NCBI GenBank assembly: GCA_003476685.1
Contig: DMVN01000043.1
Location: 1 to 7,337 of the forward strand
Length of the DNA stretch: 7,337 bases
Reading direction: 5' to 3'
Origin: Acidobacteriota bacterium
GTDB lineage: Bacteria; Acidobacteriota; Aminicenantia; Aminicenantales; Saccharicenantaceae
Below are positions 1 through 5,579 of the stretch, piece after piece. Both the position numbers and the translations under genes were made by a program. Within the stretch, counting starts at the first letter, position 1. Every line of letters starts with the position of its first letter. Below the pieces are notes generated by a model. The model searched no databases, was not told the origin of the DNA, and was given only the letters and a program-made list of their open reading frames with translations.

Positions 1-885
1 CCAGACCCGGCAGGTGAGCTCTCCGTTCTCCTGCAGTTTCACAAAGCGCTCTATCTGGTCCGGTGGAGAGATGTCGTGAATTTCGACAATCCCAGCTTCT
101 CTCAGGGCTTTGAGCGCGGCCCGGTTTTCATTCAAAAGGCGAGTTTCGGATTTTGGCTTTCTGGCCTGGGTTAAGGCTTGAAAAGCCGGTGTCCCGCGAA
201 AAACTATTCCGGTCGGCTGACCTTTGGCATCAAGCTCCAGTCCTTTGAGCAATTTTCTGTCCAGCCCGGCTGCTTTGAGGGCCGCAGTGTTGGCCAGCCA
301 CTCCTGATAGTCATAACGGCATACAAATACCGGGTTCTCAGGAGTCAGGTCGTCTATCATCCGGCGGTGAGGCCGCCAGGGTTCTTTCTTTTTTGGCGAT
401 GTGGTCGGACCGGCTTCCCCCGGGGCCCATTGCTCGTAAGCACCCCAGAGGCCTCCGGTAATCCATTCTCCTCTTTCCAGCAGTTTGACTACCCGGTCAA
501 TCTCTTTTCTTAGGCCCTGTTCATCGGAGACTTTCATCAAGTTAGCATCGTTGATTAAAGCCCCGGCCTGGTTAAAGTGGACATGAGCGTCTATTATTCC
601 TGGGGTGACGAAAGCTTGCTTAAGGTCTATCACTCTGGTATTCGGCCCCCGGTATTTAAGAGCCTGCTGGTCTTTCTGACAAACATCAATTATCTTGTTG
701 CCTTTGATTACGAGAGCCGAGGCTTGCGGTAAGTCGGACTCCATGGTGAAGATATCTCCGTTGAGTAAAATAAGGTCAGCTACCTCTCGTTTTCTGGAAC
801 AGGCCAGACTGAAGGTTAAAAAAACAATTATCAGGATAAGAGTCCCAGCCTTTAAGATTTTTGAAAATTTTCTGGCTCTTCTCAT
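1..885 (-). CDS. YtcJ-type amidohydrolase, probable lipoprotein (C-terminal part off the window)
   Basis: Metal-dependent hydrolase of the amidohydrolase superfamily, Amidohydrolase_3/YtcJ branch; the substrate (an amide or cyclic amide) cannot be told from sequence. The 295 residues present run off the left edge, and the family is usually about 550 residues, so roughly half is visible. Residues 1-28 form a basic n-region (RRARKFSK) and a hydrophobic stretch ending SLAC; Cys29 could be lipidated, although Ser at -3 makes the lipobox imperfect, so an ordinary signal peptide or membrane anchor is possible. The first beta-strands follow (ADLILLNGDIFTM), then VTPGIIDAHVHF with the metal-binding HxH at His101 and His103, and later the family-typical segments GLWGAYEQW and NPVFVCRYD. 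I chose the ATG at 885 because GGAG lies 5 nt upstream; an in-frame ATG at 918 adds 11 residues but has no well-placed ribosome binding site. It follows the ara operon on the same strand after 137 bp, with a possible promoter of its own. A functional link to arabinose use is not shown. Confidence 0.85.
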   Translation of the reverse strand, partial: MRRARKFSKILKAGTLILIIVFLTFSLACSRKREVADLILLNGDIFTMESDLPQASALVIKGNKIIDVCQKDQQALKYRGPNTRVIDLKQAFVTPGIIDAHVHFNQAGALINDANLMKVSDEQGLRKEIDRVVKLLERGEWITGGLWGAYEQWAPGEAGPTTSPKKKEPWRPHRRMIDDLTPENPVFVCRYDYQEWLANTAALKAAGLDRKLLKGLELDAKGQPTGIVFRGTPAFQALTQARKPKSETRLLNENRAALKALREAGIVEIHDISPPDQIERFVKLQENGELTCRVW

Positions 886-954
886 TTTTTCTCCAATCAT
901 AAAGTTATCCGGTTTCATCCTTAGCTTTTAAGGATAATGACAACAGAATATTTT

Positions 955-984
955 ATTATAGATTTTCCCTTTTGTTTCAATTAA
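955..984 (-). promoter_or_regulatory. possible promoter for the amidohydrolase gene
   Basis: Read on the minus strand, a perfect TATAAT (960 to 955) stands 18 nt downstream of TTAATT (984 to 979), within an AT-rich stretch between the isomerase stop and the amidohydrolase start. The -35 match is poor, and a better hexamer, TTGAAA at 980 to 975, sits only 14 nt away. A start of transcription near 948 would give a leader of about 60 nt. This is pattern matching only. The same interval has a run of seven T on the minus strand but no convincing hairpin, so read-through from the ara operon is also possible. Confidence 0.35.
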
Positions 985-1022
985 AAGAATAATTTCGGAG
1001 TAAACGAAAAAAACTTAAGCTG

Positions 1023-2510
1023 TCAGAAGGGATTTTCTGTCGGATAGGGAAGGCTGGCCGGCTGATTGTAATAGATTTCTCTTAGCCCAAGCATTCTCAG
1101 CAGAGAGTACAGGGTTTTGCCGGCGTGCTTGAAACCAACAGCCGTGTGATGAGGAAATCTCTTTTCAATCAGCACATGCCGGTAGAAACGGCCCATTTCC
1201 CTGATGCCAAAAACCCCGATGCTGCCGAAGGATTGAGGTTCAACGTCCAGAACTTCACCCTGAGCCAGGTAAGAACGAAGCTCAGTTTCGGCCGTTCCCT
1301 GAAGCCGGAAAATGGTTATTTCTCCAGGTTTTATTCTACCTTCAAGAGTGCCCCGGGTTATATCGGGTTCTTTCCCCGGCTCCATCAGCCGGTGCATGAT
1401 TAACTGATATTTAATAGCTGGGTTGAGCAGACAACAGGAAGCAGTGTTGCCGCAGTGAAAACCCATAAACAGGTCAGTTGGCTTATAATCACCAATCTTG
1501 TGGCGATTTTTTTCATACATATCAGCCGGGACGGTGTTGTTGATATCGAGCAGGGTGGCTGGAAGCTCGGTGGCGCAGGTTAAAAGATATTCGCTCAGGG
1601 CTCCATAGATATCAACCTCGCAGGCCACCGGAATGCCCCAGGAGGCCAGCCGTGAATTCACGTAGCAGGGGACAAAGCCGAAATAGGCTTCAAAAGCCGG
1701 CCAGCATTTATTGGCAAAAACTCCGTACTTTGAAGCTCCCAGATTTTTCCTCATGAAATTGAGCAGAGCCACTTCATACTGAGCCAGCTTTTCTAAGAGT
1801 TCCGGGTAGGTGTTACCAGTCCCGAGTTCCTTAGCCATATCAGCAGCCACCGCCTTGACTTCGGGTAAGCCAGCCGCTTTCTGGAAAATGTCATAAAGGT
1901 CAAGCTCTGAATTTTCCATTACTTCCACTCCCAGGTCAAACAGCGGTTTGATAGGTGCGTTACAGGCGTAAAAATCCTGGGGACGCGGTCCGAAGCCAAA
2001 TATCTTAAGACCCTTAAGTCCCAGCCAGGTTCGGGCCACCGGCAGAAAATCTTCAATCATCCTGGCCACTTCAGCGGCCGTTCCTACAGGGTAGTCGGGA
2101 ATATGGATTTTAAGCTGGCGCAAACCAGCGTTATAGGAGGTGTTAAGCAATCCACAGTAGGCATCACCCCGGCCGTCATAGAGGTCGGCACTCGTTTCTT
2201 CAGCCGCAGCTGCCACCATAATTGGGCCCTGGAACCTCTGGGCTAAAATTGTGGTTGGTCCTTCCGGACCGAAGTTCCCCAGATAAATGACCAGGGCATT
2301 AACTTTTTGTTCTTCAATTTCCTTAAGCGCCTTAAGCACATCGTTTTCGTTCTCAATAATGGTCTGAAGCTCAACAACGGGAAGGTTAAGCTTCTGGCAT
2401 TCAGCCGCTACCACCTGCCTTCTTCTTCTGGAAAGTTCCAGAGGGAAGCAATCGCGGCTTACAGCTATTAATCCGATTTTAACCCTGGGAAGATTTTTAA
2501 GTTCGGTCAT
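1023..2510 (-). CDS. L-fucose/L-arabinose isomerase family protein, probable L-arabinose isomerase of the operon
   Basis: Aldose-ketose isomerase, cytoplasmic, 495 residues. The N-terminal half has the Rossmann-like look of the fucose/arabinose isomerase fold (VKIGLIAVSRD, residues 10-20; ALVIYLGNFGPEG, 72-84; KIFGFGPRPQDFYACN, 169-184). Probable metal ligands are Glu298 (in CEVD), Asp322 (in LLDINNT) and a histidine, either His352 (in GFHCGNT) or His454/His455 (in FPHHTAVGF). The Glu-to-Asp distance of 24 residues equals that of E. coli FucI (Glu337, Asp361), whereas AraA uses two glutamates. The C-terminal HHT motif resembles the AraA one. Overall it is COG2407-like, not AraA. The coding frame stays open up to 2564, but I start at the ATG at 2510: AAGGAG lies 7 nt upstream and the 18 extra residues would overlap araD. 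It is the last gene of araB-araD-isomerase, which argues for the reaction L-arabinose to L-ribulose. L-fucose or D-arabinose as substrate cannot be excluded. Confidence 0.85.
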   Translation of the reverse strand: MTELKNLPRVKIGLIAVSRDCFPLELSRRRRQVVAAECQKLNLPVVELQTIIENENDVLKALKEIEEQKVNALVIYLGNFGPEGPTTILAQRFQGPIMVAAAAEETSADLYDGRGDAYCGLLNTSYNAGLRQLKIHIPDYPVGTAAEVARMIEDFLPVARTWLGLKGLKIFGFGPRPQDFYACNAPIKPLFDLGVEVMENSELDLYDIFQKAAGLPEVKAVAADMAKELGTGNTYPELLEKLAQYEVALLNFMRKNLGASKYGVFANKCWPAFEAYFGFVPCYVNSRLASWGIPVACEVDIYGALSEYLLTCATELPATLLDINNTVPADMYEKNRHKIGDYKPTDLFMGFHCGNTASCCLLNPAIKYQLIMHRLMEPGKEPDITRGTLEGRIKPGEITIFRLQGTAETELRSYLAQGEVLDVEPQSFGSIGVFGIREMGRFYRHVLIEKRFPHHTAVGFKHAGKTLYSLLRMLGLREIYYNQPASLPYPTENPF

Positions 2511-2523
2511 TTCATCTCTCCTT
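2511..2523 (-). promoter_or_regulatory. ribosome binding site of the isomerase, inside the end of araD
   Basis: AAGGAG (2523 to 2518) lies within the last sense codons of araD, 7 nt before the isomerase ATG. The araD stop TGA (2514-2512) is separated from the ATG by a single A. This site decides the isomerase start and suggests that its translation is coupled to araD. Confidence 0.75.
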
Positions 2524-3210
2524 TCTCTGTCCGTAATAGGCTTTAGGCCCGTGTTTTCTTTCAAAGTGCTTTTTTATCAAGTATTCTTTTAAGCTCTTGG
2601 CTTCAGGGTTAATCAACCTGGTCAGCAGGGCCATCTTGGCAATTTTTTCCAGGGCCAGGAGATTATCAACTGCTTCCCGAGCTGATTTCCCCCAGGCGAA
2701 AGGACCGTGCCCGGTGACCAGACAGGCCGGGTAATGAAGTGGGTCAAGGTGCTGGAACCTTTCGACGATTACTTTTCCGGTGTTCAGTTCGTAATCATCC
2801 AGGACTTCACTTTCTTTTAATCCTCTGGTGGCGGGGATGTGGCCGGGGAACAAGTCAGCCTGGGTGGTGCCATAACAGGGGATTTCTTCTCCTGCCTGAG
2901 CAAAAGCCGTGGCATAATCGCTGTGGGCATGGGCTAGGCCGCAGATGGTGGGAAAAGAAGTATAAATATAAAGATGAGTCGGGGTGTCGGATGAAGGCTG
3001 AAGCCGCCCCTCAACCTGGCGGCCGTTCAGGTCAAGCACCACCATGTCGGCTGCGGTCATCTGGTCGTAGGCCACGCCGCTGGGCTTTATGGCCATCACT
3101 CCTTTCTCCCGGTCAACCTCGCTGACATTGCCAAAAGTCAGGATGACCAGGCCATATTCCACCAGCTTTAAGTTGGCTTCATAGACCCTTTTCTTCAATT
3201 CTTCGTACAT
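2512..3210 (-). CDS. araD: L-ribulose-5-phosphate 4-epimerase
   Basis: Interconverts L-ribulose 5-phosphate and D-xylulose 5-phosphate by retro-aldol and aldol steps on a metal centre; cytoplasmic, last step of L-arabinose breakdown before the pentose phosphate pathway. It has 232 residues, against 231 in E. coli AraD, and matches it from end to end. Visible landmarks are LTFGNVS (24-30), KPSGV (42-46), SSDTPTH with Asp75, the metal pair His94 and His96 in HAHS, Asp119 in GTTQAD, metal ligand His168 in GHGPFAWG, and the C-terminal KHGPKAYYGQ with Tyr226, which corresponds to the E. coli catalytic Tyr229. These positions separate AraD from the related fuculose-phosphate aldolases. The start at 3210 has an AAAGGA-type ribosome binding site about 6-7 nt upstream. 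It is preceded by a 216-bp spacer after araB and followed, after one base, by the isomerase. One small difference is TTQAD where E. coli has TTHAD. Confidence 0.96.
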   Translation of the reverse strand: MYEELKKRVYEANLKLVEYGLVILTFGNVSEVDREKGVMAIKPSGVAYDQMTAADMVVLDLNGRQVEGRLQPSSDTPTHLYIYTSFPTICGLAHAHSDYATAFAQAGEEIPCYGTTQADLFPGHIPATRGLKESEVLDDYELNTGKVIVERFQHLDPLHYPACLVTGHGPFAWGKSAREAVDNLLALEKIAKMALLTRLINPEAKSLKEYLIKKHFERKHGPKAYYGQRKER

Positions 3211-3426
3211 GGCTTTTCCTTTATAATTTATATTGACCAGACCAGACAGGGGTTAGCGGCTGATTCCCTCCGGTCCGGCCTTTCCGGTTTCTTTGGAGGC
3301 TTCCGCCAGAGGGTTGTAACCAGCAATAAGTTTTATTTCTACCCACCGTTTTCCCACCCATTTTTTACTGCCTGTTCTGACCAGACTAAAGTTTTCCCTC
3401 TCCTTGAGTAATATATGAATAATTTT
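3211..3426 (-). other. spacer between araB and araD, no supported gene
   Basis: This 216-bp gap is unusually long for the inside of a compact operon. I see no convincing promoter, tRNA or terminator. Two short reading frames exist on the minus strand. One continues the araB frame for 57 codons past its TGA, to a TAA at 3255-3253, without a start codon that has a ribosome binding site. The other is a 46-codon ATG frame (3361 to 3221) rich in Gly, Arg and Gln and also without a good ribosome binding site. A 9-base direct repeat, TGACCAGAC on the plus strand, occurs at 3234-3242 and 3378-3386. The araD ribosome binding site lies at the left end. Confidence 0.5.
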
Positions 3427-5190
3427 TCATATAATCCTGCCATCTTCCTTACCGTTTTTTTTTCTGCTGACCTGGCTCAGCTGTCGGGCTTTTTCCAGCT
3501 GACGGTCGCGGAGGTCAAGAAGCTTCTTCATCAGATGATACAGGTTACCGCTCCAGTTACGGGTGCCGAAGGCATCATGAAGTTCCCGGTATAAGGGATA
3601 AAGTTCCTGATAGACCATGTGATGTTCAGGTCGGGGCCTGTAGGAGATGGGTTTTACTCCACACATGGCTGCCTGAGCCTCTTCAAACCGGTCATAGCCG
3701 CCGGCGGCCTTTCCGGCCACCACCGCCCCGGCCATGGCTGCTCCCAGAGCGCAGGTCTGGGAGGACCGGGCCACCTTCATCTCCAGACCGAAAACATCCG
3801 CGTAAATCTGCATCACCAGGGGATTTTTCTCAGCAATTCCGCCGCAATTTATAACTTCATTTATCTCAATTCCATATTCCTGGAAGCGCTTGATGATGGT
3901 CAGGGCTCCGAAGGCTGTGCCTTCAATCAAAGCCAGATAGATTTCCTCCGGCTTGGTGTGAAGGGTAAGCCCTATAAGCAGTCCGGTCAGTCTCTGATCC
4001 ACCAGGATGGTGCGGTTACCGTTGTTCCAGTCGAGAGCCAGCAGTCCGGATTCTCCGGGTAGCAGAGCGGCGGCTTTTCGAGTCAGCTCTTCATGACTGC
4101 CTTTTTTCGCTCCGCCGGGCTGGATATAATTCACGAACCAGTTGAAAATATCACCCACCGCCGATTGCCCGGCTTCCAAACCGAAATACCCCGGCAGAAC
4201 CGAGCCGTCAACGATGCCGCACAGGCCGGGAATGTCTGGAAGCGGCCGGTCGTTGGGCCAGACGCAGATGTCGCAGGTGCTGGTGCCGATGATCTTAACA
4301 AACTTTCCTGGGGCCACTCCAGCCCCAACTGCTCCTAAATGAGCGTCAAAAGCGCCTACAGCCACCGGGATACCAGGCTTGAGCCCGAGCATTTTTGCCC
4401 AGGAACCGGTCAGGTAGCCAGCCACCTGGTCGGAAGTATAGGTCTTATCGTAAAGCCTGTCTCTCAGCTCTCCGAGCTTTGGGTCCAGACGGCTCAGAAA
4501 GTCTTTAGCTGGAAGGCCTCCCCAGGCCTCATTAAACATGGCTTTGTGTCCAGCCGCGCAGCGGCTCCTTTTCAATTTAGCAGGAGCCAGGGTGCCGGTA
4601 ATCAGCCCCGGGATAAAATCGACACATTCCACCCAGGTGTAAGCCGCCCCAAACACTTTTGGGTCCACCCTGAGGCAATGGAGAATCTTGCTGAAAAACC
4701 ATTCGGAGGAATAAACCCCGCCGCACTTGGCTAAATACTCCGGGTGCTCTTTCGCTGCCAGCTCGGTGATTTCCTGGGCCTCGGCAAAGGCGGTATGGTC
4801 TTTCCACAGCCAGGCCTGGGCATTCAGGTTCTTTTTGAATTCATCGTGGAAAGCCAGTGGTAACCCGTTCCTGTCGACGGGCAGGGGAGTTGAACCGGTG
4901 GTATCCACTCCGATGCCCACCACCTGCTCCGGGGAAAAGCCTTTCTTGACTTTCCCGGCCCGGCTCAACACCTGGCGGACCACTTTGACCATGGCTTCCA
5001 GGTAATCGGCCGGGTTCTGCCGGGCCAGGTTGGGGTCCTTGGGGTCAAGCAGGATGCCCGCCTCGCCCGACGGGTAATTGACCACGGCCGTGCCGACTTC
5101 TTCCCCGCTGCTGGTGTCCACCAGCAGGGCCCTGACCGAATTGGTCCCGAAATCGAGTCCCAGGCTGTAGGCTTTCAACTTCCGCTTCAT
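3427..5190 (-). CDS. araB: ribulokinase, FGGY carbohydrate kinase family
   Basis: Phosphorylates L-ribulose with ATP to L-ribulose 5-phosphate in the cytoplasm. It has 587 residues and aligns along most of its length with Bacillus AraB (about 560). The N-terminal FGGY domain covers about 8-275, with the phosphate-loop motif GLDFGTNSVRALLVD (11-25), GIGVDTTGSTPLPVD (92-106) and the AraB-type GGVYSSEW (157-164). The C-terminal domain covers about 276-540: GAFDAH with probable catalytic base Asp282, IIGTSTCDICV (300-310), EAGQSAVGD (339-347), GESGLLALDWNNGNR (379-393), TKPEEIY (412-418) and GGIAEKNPLVMQIYADV (450-466). SSEW and ALDWxNGNR identify ribulokinase rather than xylulose or fuculose kinase. 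The charged tail after about 550 is longer than in Bacillus. The start at 5190 has GGAGG 7 nt upstream. It is the first gene of the leftward operon, directly behind the operator region. An ATG overlaps its stop codon (ATGA), but that frame ends after 14 codons. Confidence 0.96.
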   Translation of the reverse strand: MKRKLKAYSLGLDFGTNSVRALLVDTSSGEEVGTAVVNYPSGEAGILLDPKDPNLARQNPADYLEAMVKVVRQVLSRAGKVKKGFSPEQVVGIGVDTTGSTPLPVDRNGLPLAFHDEFKKNLNAQAWLWKDHTAFAEAQEITELAAKEHPEYLAKCGGVYSSEWFFSKILHCLRVDPKVFGAAYTWVECVDFIPGLITGTLAPAKLKRSRCAAGHKAMFNEAWGGLPAKDFLSRLDPKLGELRDRLYDKTYTSDQVAGYLTGSWAKMLGLKPGIPVAVGAFDAHLGAVGAGVAPGKFVKIIGTSTCDICVWPNDRPLPDIPGLCGIVDGSVLPGYFGLEAGQSAVGDIFNWFVNYIQPGGAKKGSHEELTRKAAALLPGESGLLALDWNNGNRTILVDQRLTGLLIGLTLHTKPEEIYLALIEGTAFGALTIIKRFQEYGIEINEVINCGGIAEKNPLVMQIYADVFGLEMKVARSSQTCALGAAMAGAVVAGKAAGGYDRFEEAQAAMCGVKPISYRPRPEHHMVYQELYPLYRELHDAFGTRNWSGNLYHLMKKLLDLRDRQLEKARQLSQVSRKKNGKEDGRII

Positions 5191-5251
5191 CTTGCTTCCT
5201 CCATTGTTTTTATTTTAATGCAGACGGCTGCTTTTTAGAAAGTGGAATTTT

Positions 5252-5275
5252 GGCCGGGACGGGAACGGCCTTTTT
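5252..5275. other. GC hairpin in the araB leader, terminator-like on the plus strand
   Basis: GGCCG (5252-5256) and CGGCC (5266-5270) form a 5-bp stem with a 9-nt loop. On the plus strand it is followed by five T, like a short intrinsic terminator, although no plus-strand gene precedes it. In the leftward araB transcript the same stem is flanked by A runs and lies about 60 nt before the start codon. It could stop antisense transcription toward the receptor promoter or be a leader structure. The short stem makes it weak evidence. Confidence 0.3.
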
Positions 5276-5304
5276 CTGGTGTTTTCCGAACTGAAAGAAA
5301 GTTC

Positions 5305-5334
5305 TTGACATCGCTTTTTCTTTCATTATATAAA
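5305..5334 (+). promoter_or_regulatory. promoter of the TonB-dependent receptor gene
   Basis: A perfect -35 TTGACA (5305-5310) is followed by an AT-rich block offering -10 hexamers TATATA (5327-5332, spacer 16) or TATAAA (5329-5334, spacer 18). Transcription would begin near 5340, so the first operator (5341-5355) lies at the transcription start and the second at about +45 to +60. This leaves a leader of about 240 nt. The match assumes a sigma-70-like consensus. Confidence 0.65.
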
Positions 5335-5335
5335 A

Positions 5336-5364
5336 ATTATGCGTTAACGTTAACATTTTATCAA
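5336..5364 (-). promoter_or_regulatory. promoter of the araB-araD-isomerase operon
   Basis: On the minus strand, TTGATA (5364 to 5359) and CATAAT (5341 to 5336) are separated by exactly 17 nt, each one base off the sigma-70 consensus. The left operator fills most of the spacer. An alternative is TATAAT (5330 to 5325) with TTAACG (5353 to 5348), also 17 nt apart, whose -35 would lie inside the operator. In either case a repressor bound there would block the promoter. The leader to araB would be about 140 nt. Confidence 0.6.
5341..5355. promoter_or_regulatory. operator O1, LacI-family-like palindrome
   Basis: Contains the perfect 12-bp palindrome GTTAACGTTAAC (5343-5354) with a central CG, the usual shape of LacI/GalR-family operators. 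It lies at the expected transcription start of the receptor promoter and inside the spacer of the araB promoter, so one bound repressor could shut both. The identity of the regulator is inferred; its gene is not in the window. Confidence 0.7.
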
Positions 5365-5384
5365 TTATTATTTTTTTCACAAAG

Positions 5385-5399
5385 TGTTAACGTTAACGC
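5385..5399. promoter_or_regulatory. operator O2, mirrored copy of O1
   Basis: The same palindrome, GTTAACGTTAAC, at 5386-5397. Including flanking bases, TGTTAACGTTAACGC is the exact reverse complement of O1 (GCGTTAACGTTAACA). Centre-to-centre distance is 43 bp, close to four helical turns, which would put both sites on the same DNA face and suit cooperative binding or a tight loop over the araB -35 region. Confidence 0.7.
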
Positions 5400-5405
5400 T
5401 AATAG

Positions 5406-5579
5406 ATGGCCATGAGAAGCAGGTCGATGAGTAACCGCGGCCGGAGAGGAATCGGTGCCCGCCAATCAGCTTCAGAAATCCGTTCGGGCGGTGTCGAAGG
5501 GATTTCAGGGGCCCTAGCTTCCGGCGGCTCCGGTCCAGCCGGCGGCAGTGAAATACAAAAAATAAAAAGGAGGATTTAA
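5406..5579 (+). CDS. possible 57-codon upstream ORF in the receptor leader
   Basis: An ATG at 5406 opens a frame of 57 codons ending in TAA at 5577-5579, whose last A is the first base of the receptor ATG (TAATG). Further in-frame ATGs lie at 5412 and 5427. The predicted peptide is basic at both ends and rich in Gly, Ser and Arg in the middle (for example SGGSGPAGGSE); I recognise no family or domain. None of the starts has a clear ribosome binding site; the last has only a weak AGG in front. The stop-start overlap would be ideal for translational coupling, but the receptor has its own strong AGGAGG. Open frames of this size occur by chance in GC-rich leaders, so I rate it as unproven. Confidence 0.2.
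   Translation: MAMRSRSMSNRGRRGIGARQSASEIRSGGVEGISGALASGGSGPAGGSEIQKIKRRI
5521..5545 (+). other. GC-rich hairpin in the receptor leader
   Basis: CCGGCGGCT (5521-5529) pairs with AGCCGGCGG (5537-5545) as eight base pairs with one internal G-G mismatch and a 7-nt loop. It ends 22 nt before the AGGAGG of the receptor gene. No T run follows, so it is not a terminator. It may stabilise the leader or influence initiation. I do not recognise a known riboswitch class in this leader. Confidence 0.35.
5568..5573 (+). promoter_or_regulatory. ribosome binding site of the receptor gene
   Basis: AGGAGG, 5 nt before the ATG at 5579, in an A-rich setting. This fixes the receptor start and leaves a complete signal peptide at the N-terminus. 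Confidence 0.85.

Noticed and set aside
178..931. Plus-strand reading frames across the left end (178-513, 695-931)
   Set aside because: They lie opposite the amidohydrolase, whose minus-strand translation shows a signal sequence, HxH metal motif and family-typical segments. The plus-strand products have no such coherence and no ribosome binding site.
1000..1022. Run of seven T after the isomerase stop on the minus strand as an intrinsic terminator
   Set aside because: Only CTTAAG and a 3-bp pairing precede it; there is no stable GC stem.
3221..3361. 46-codon ATG frame on the minus strand between araB and araD
   Set aside because: It has no ribosome binding site, its composition is low-complexity-like (Gly, Arg, Gln), and it competes with another open frame over the same bases.
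3428..3430. ATGA overlap at the end of araB as the start of a coupled small gene
   Set aside because: That frame ends after 14 codons and has no visible ribosome binding site in front of it.
3619..5005. Several plus- and minus-strand frames of 65-147 codons inside araB
   Set aside because: All overlap the full-length araB frame, which matches known ribulokinases throughout; the products look like out-of-frame translation.
5341..5399. Two copies of GTTAACGTTAAC as the beginning of a CRISPR or other repeat array
   Set aside because: There are only two copies, each a short palindrome placed on promoters; this fits operators, and no further copies or spacers follow.
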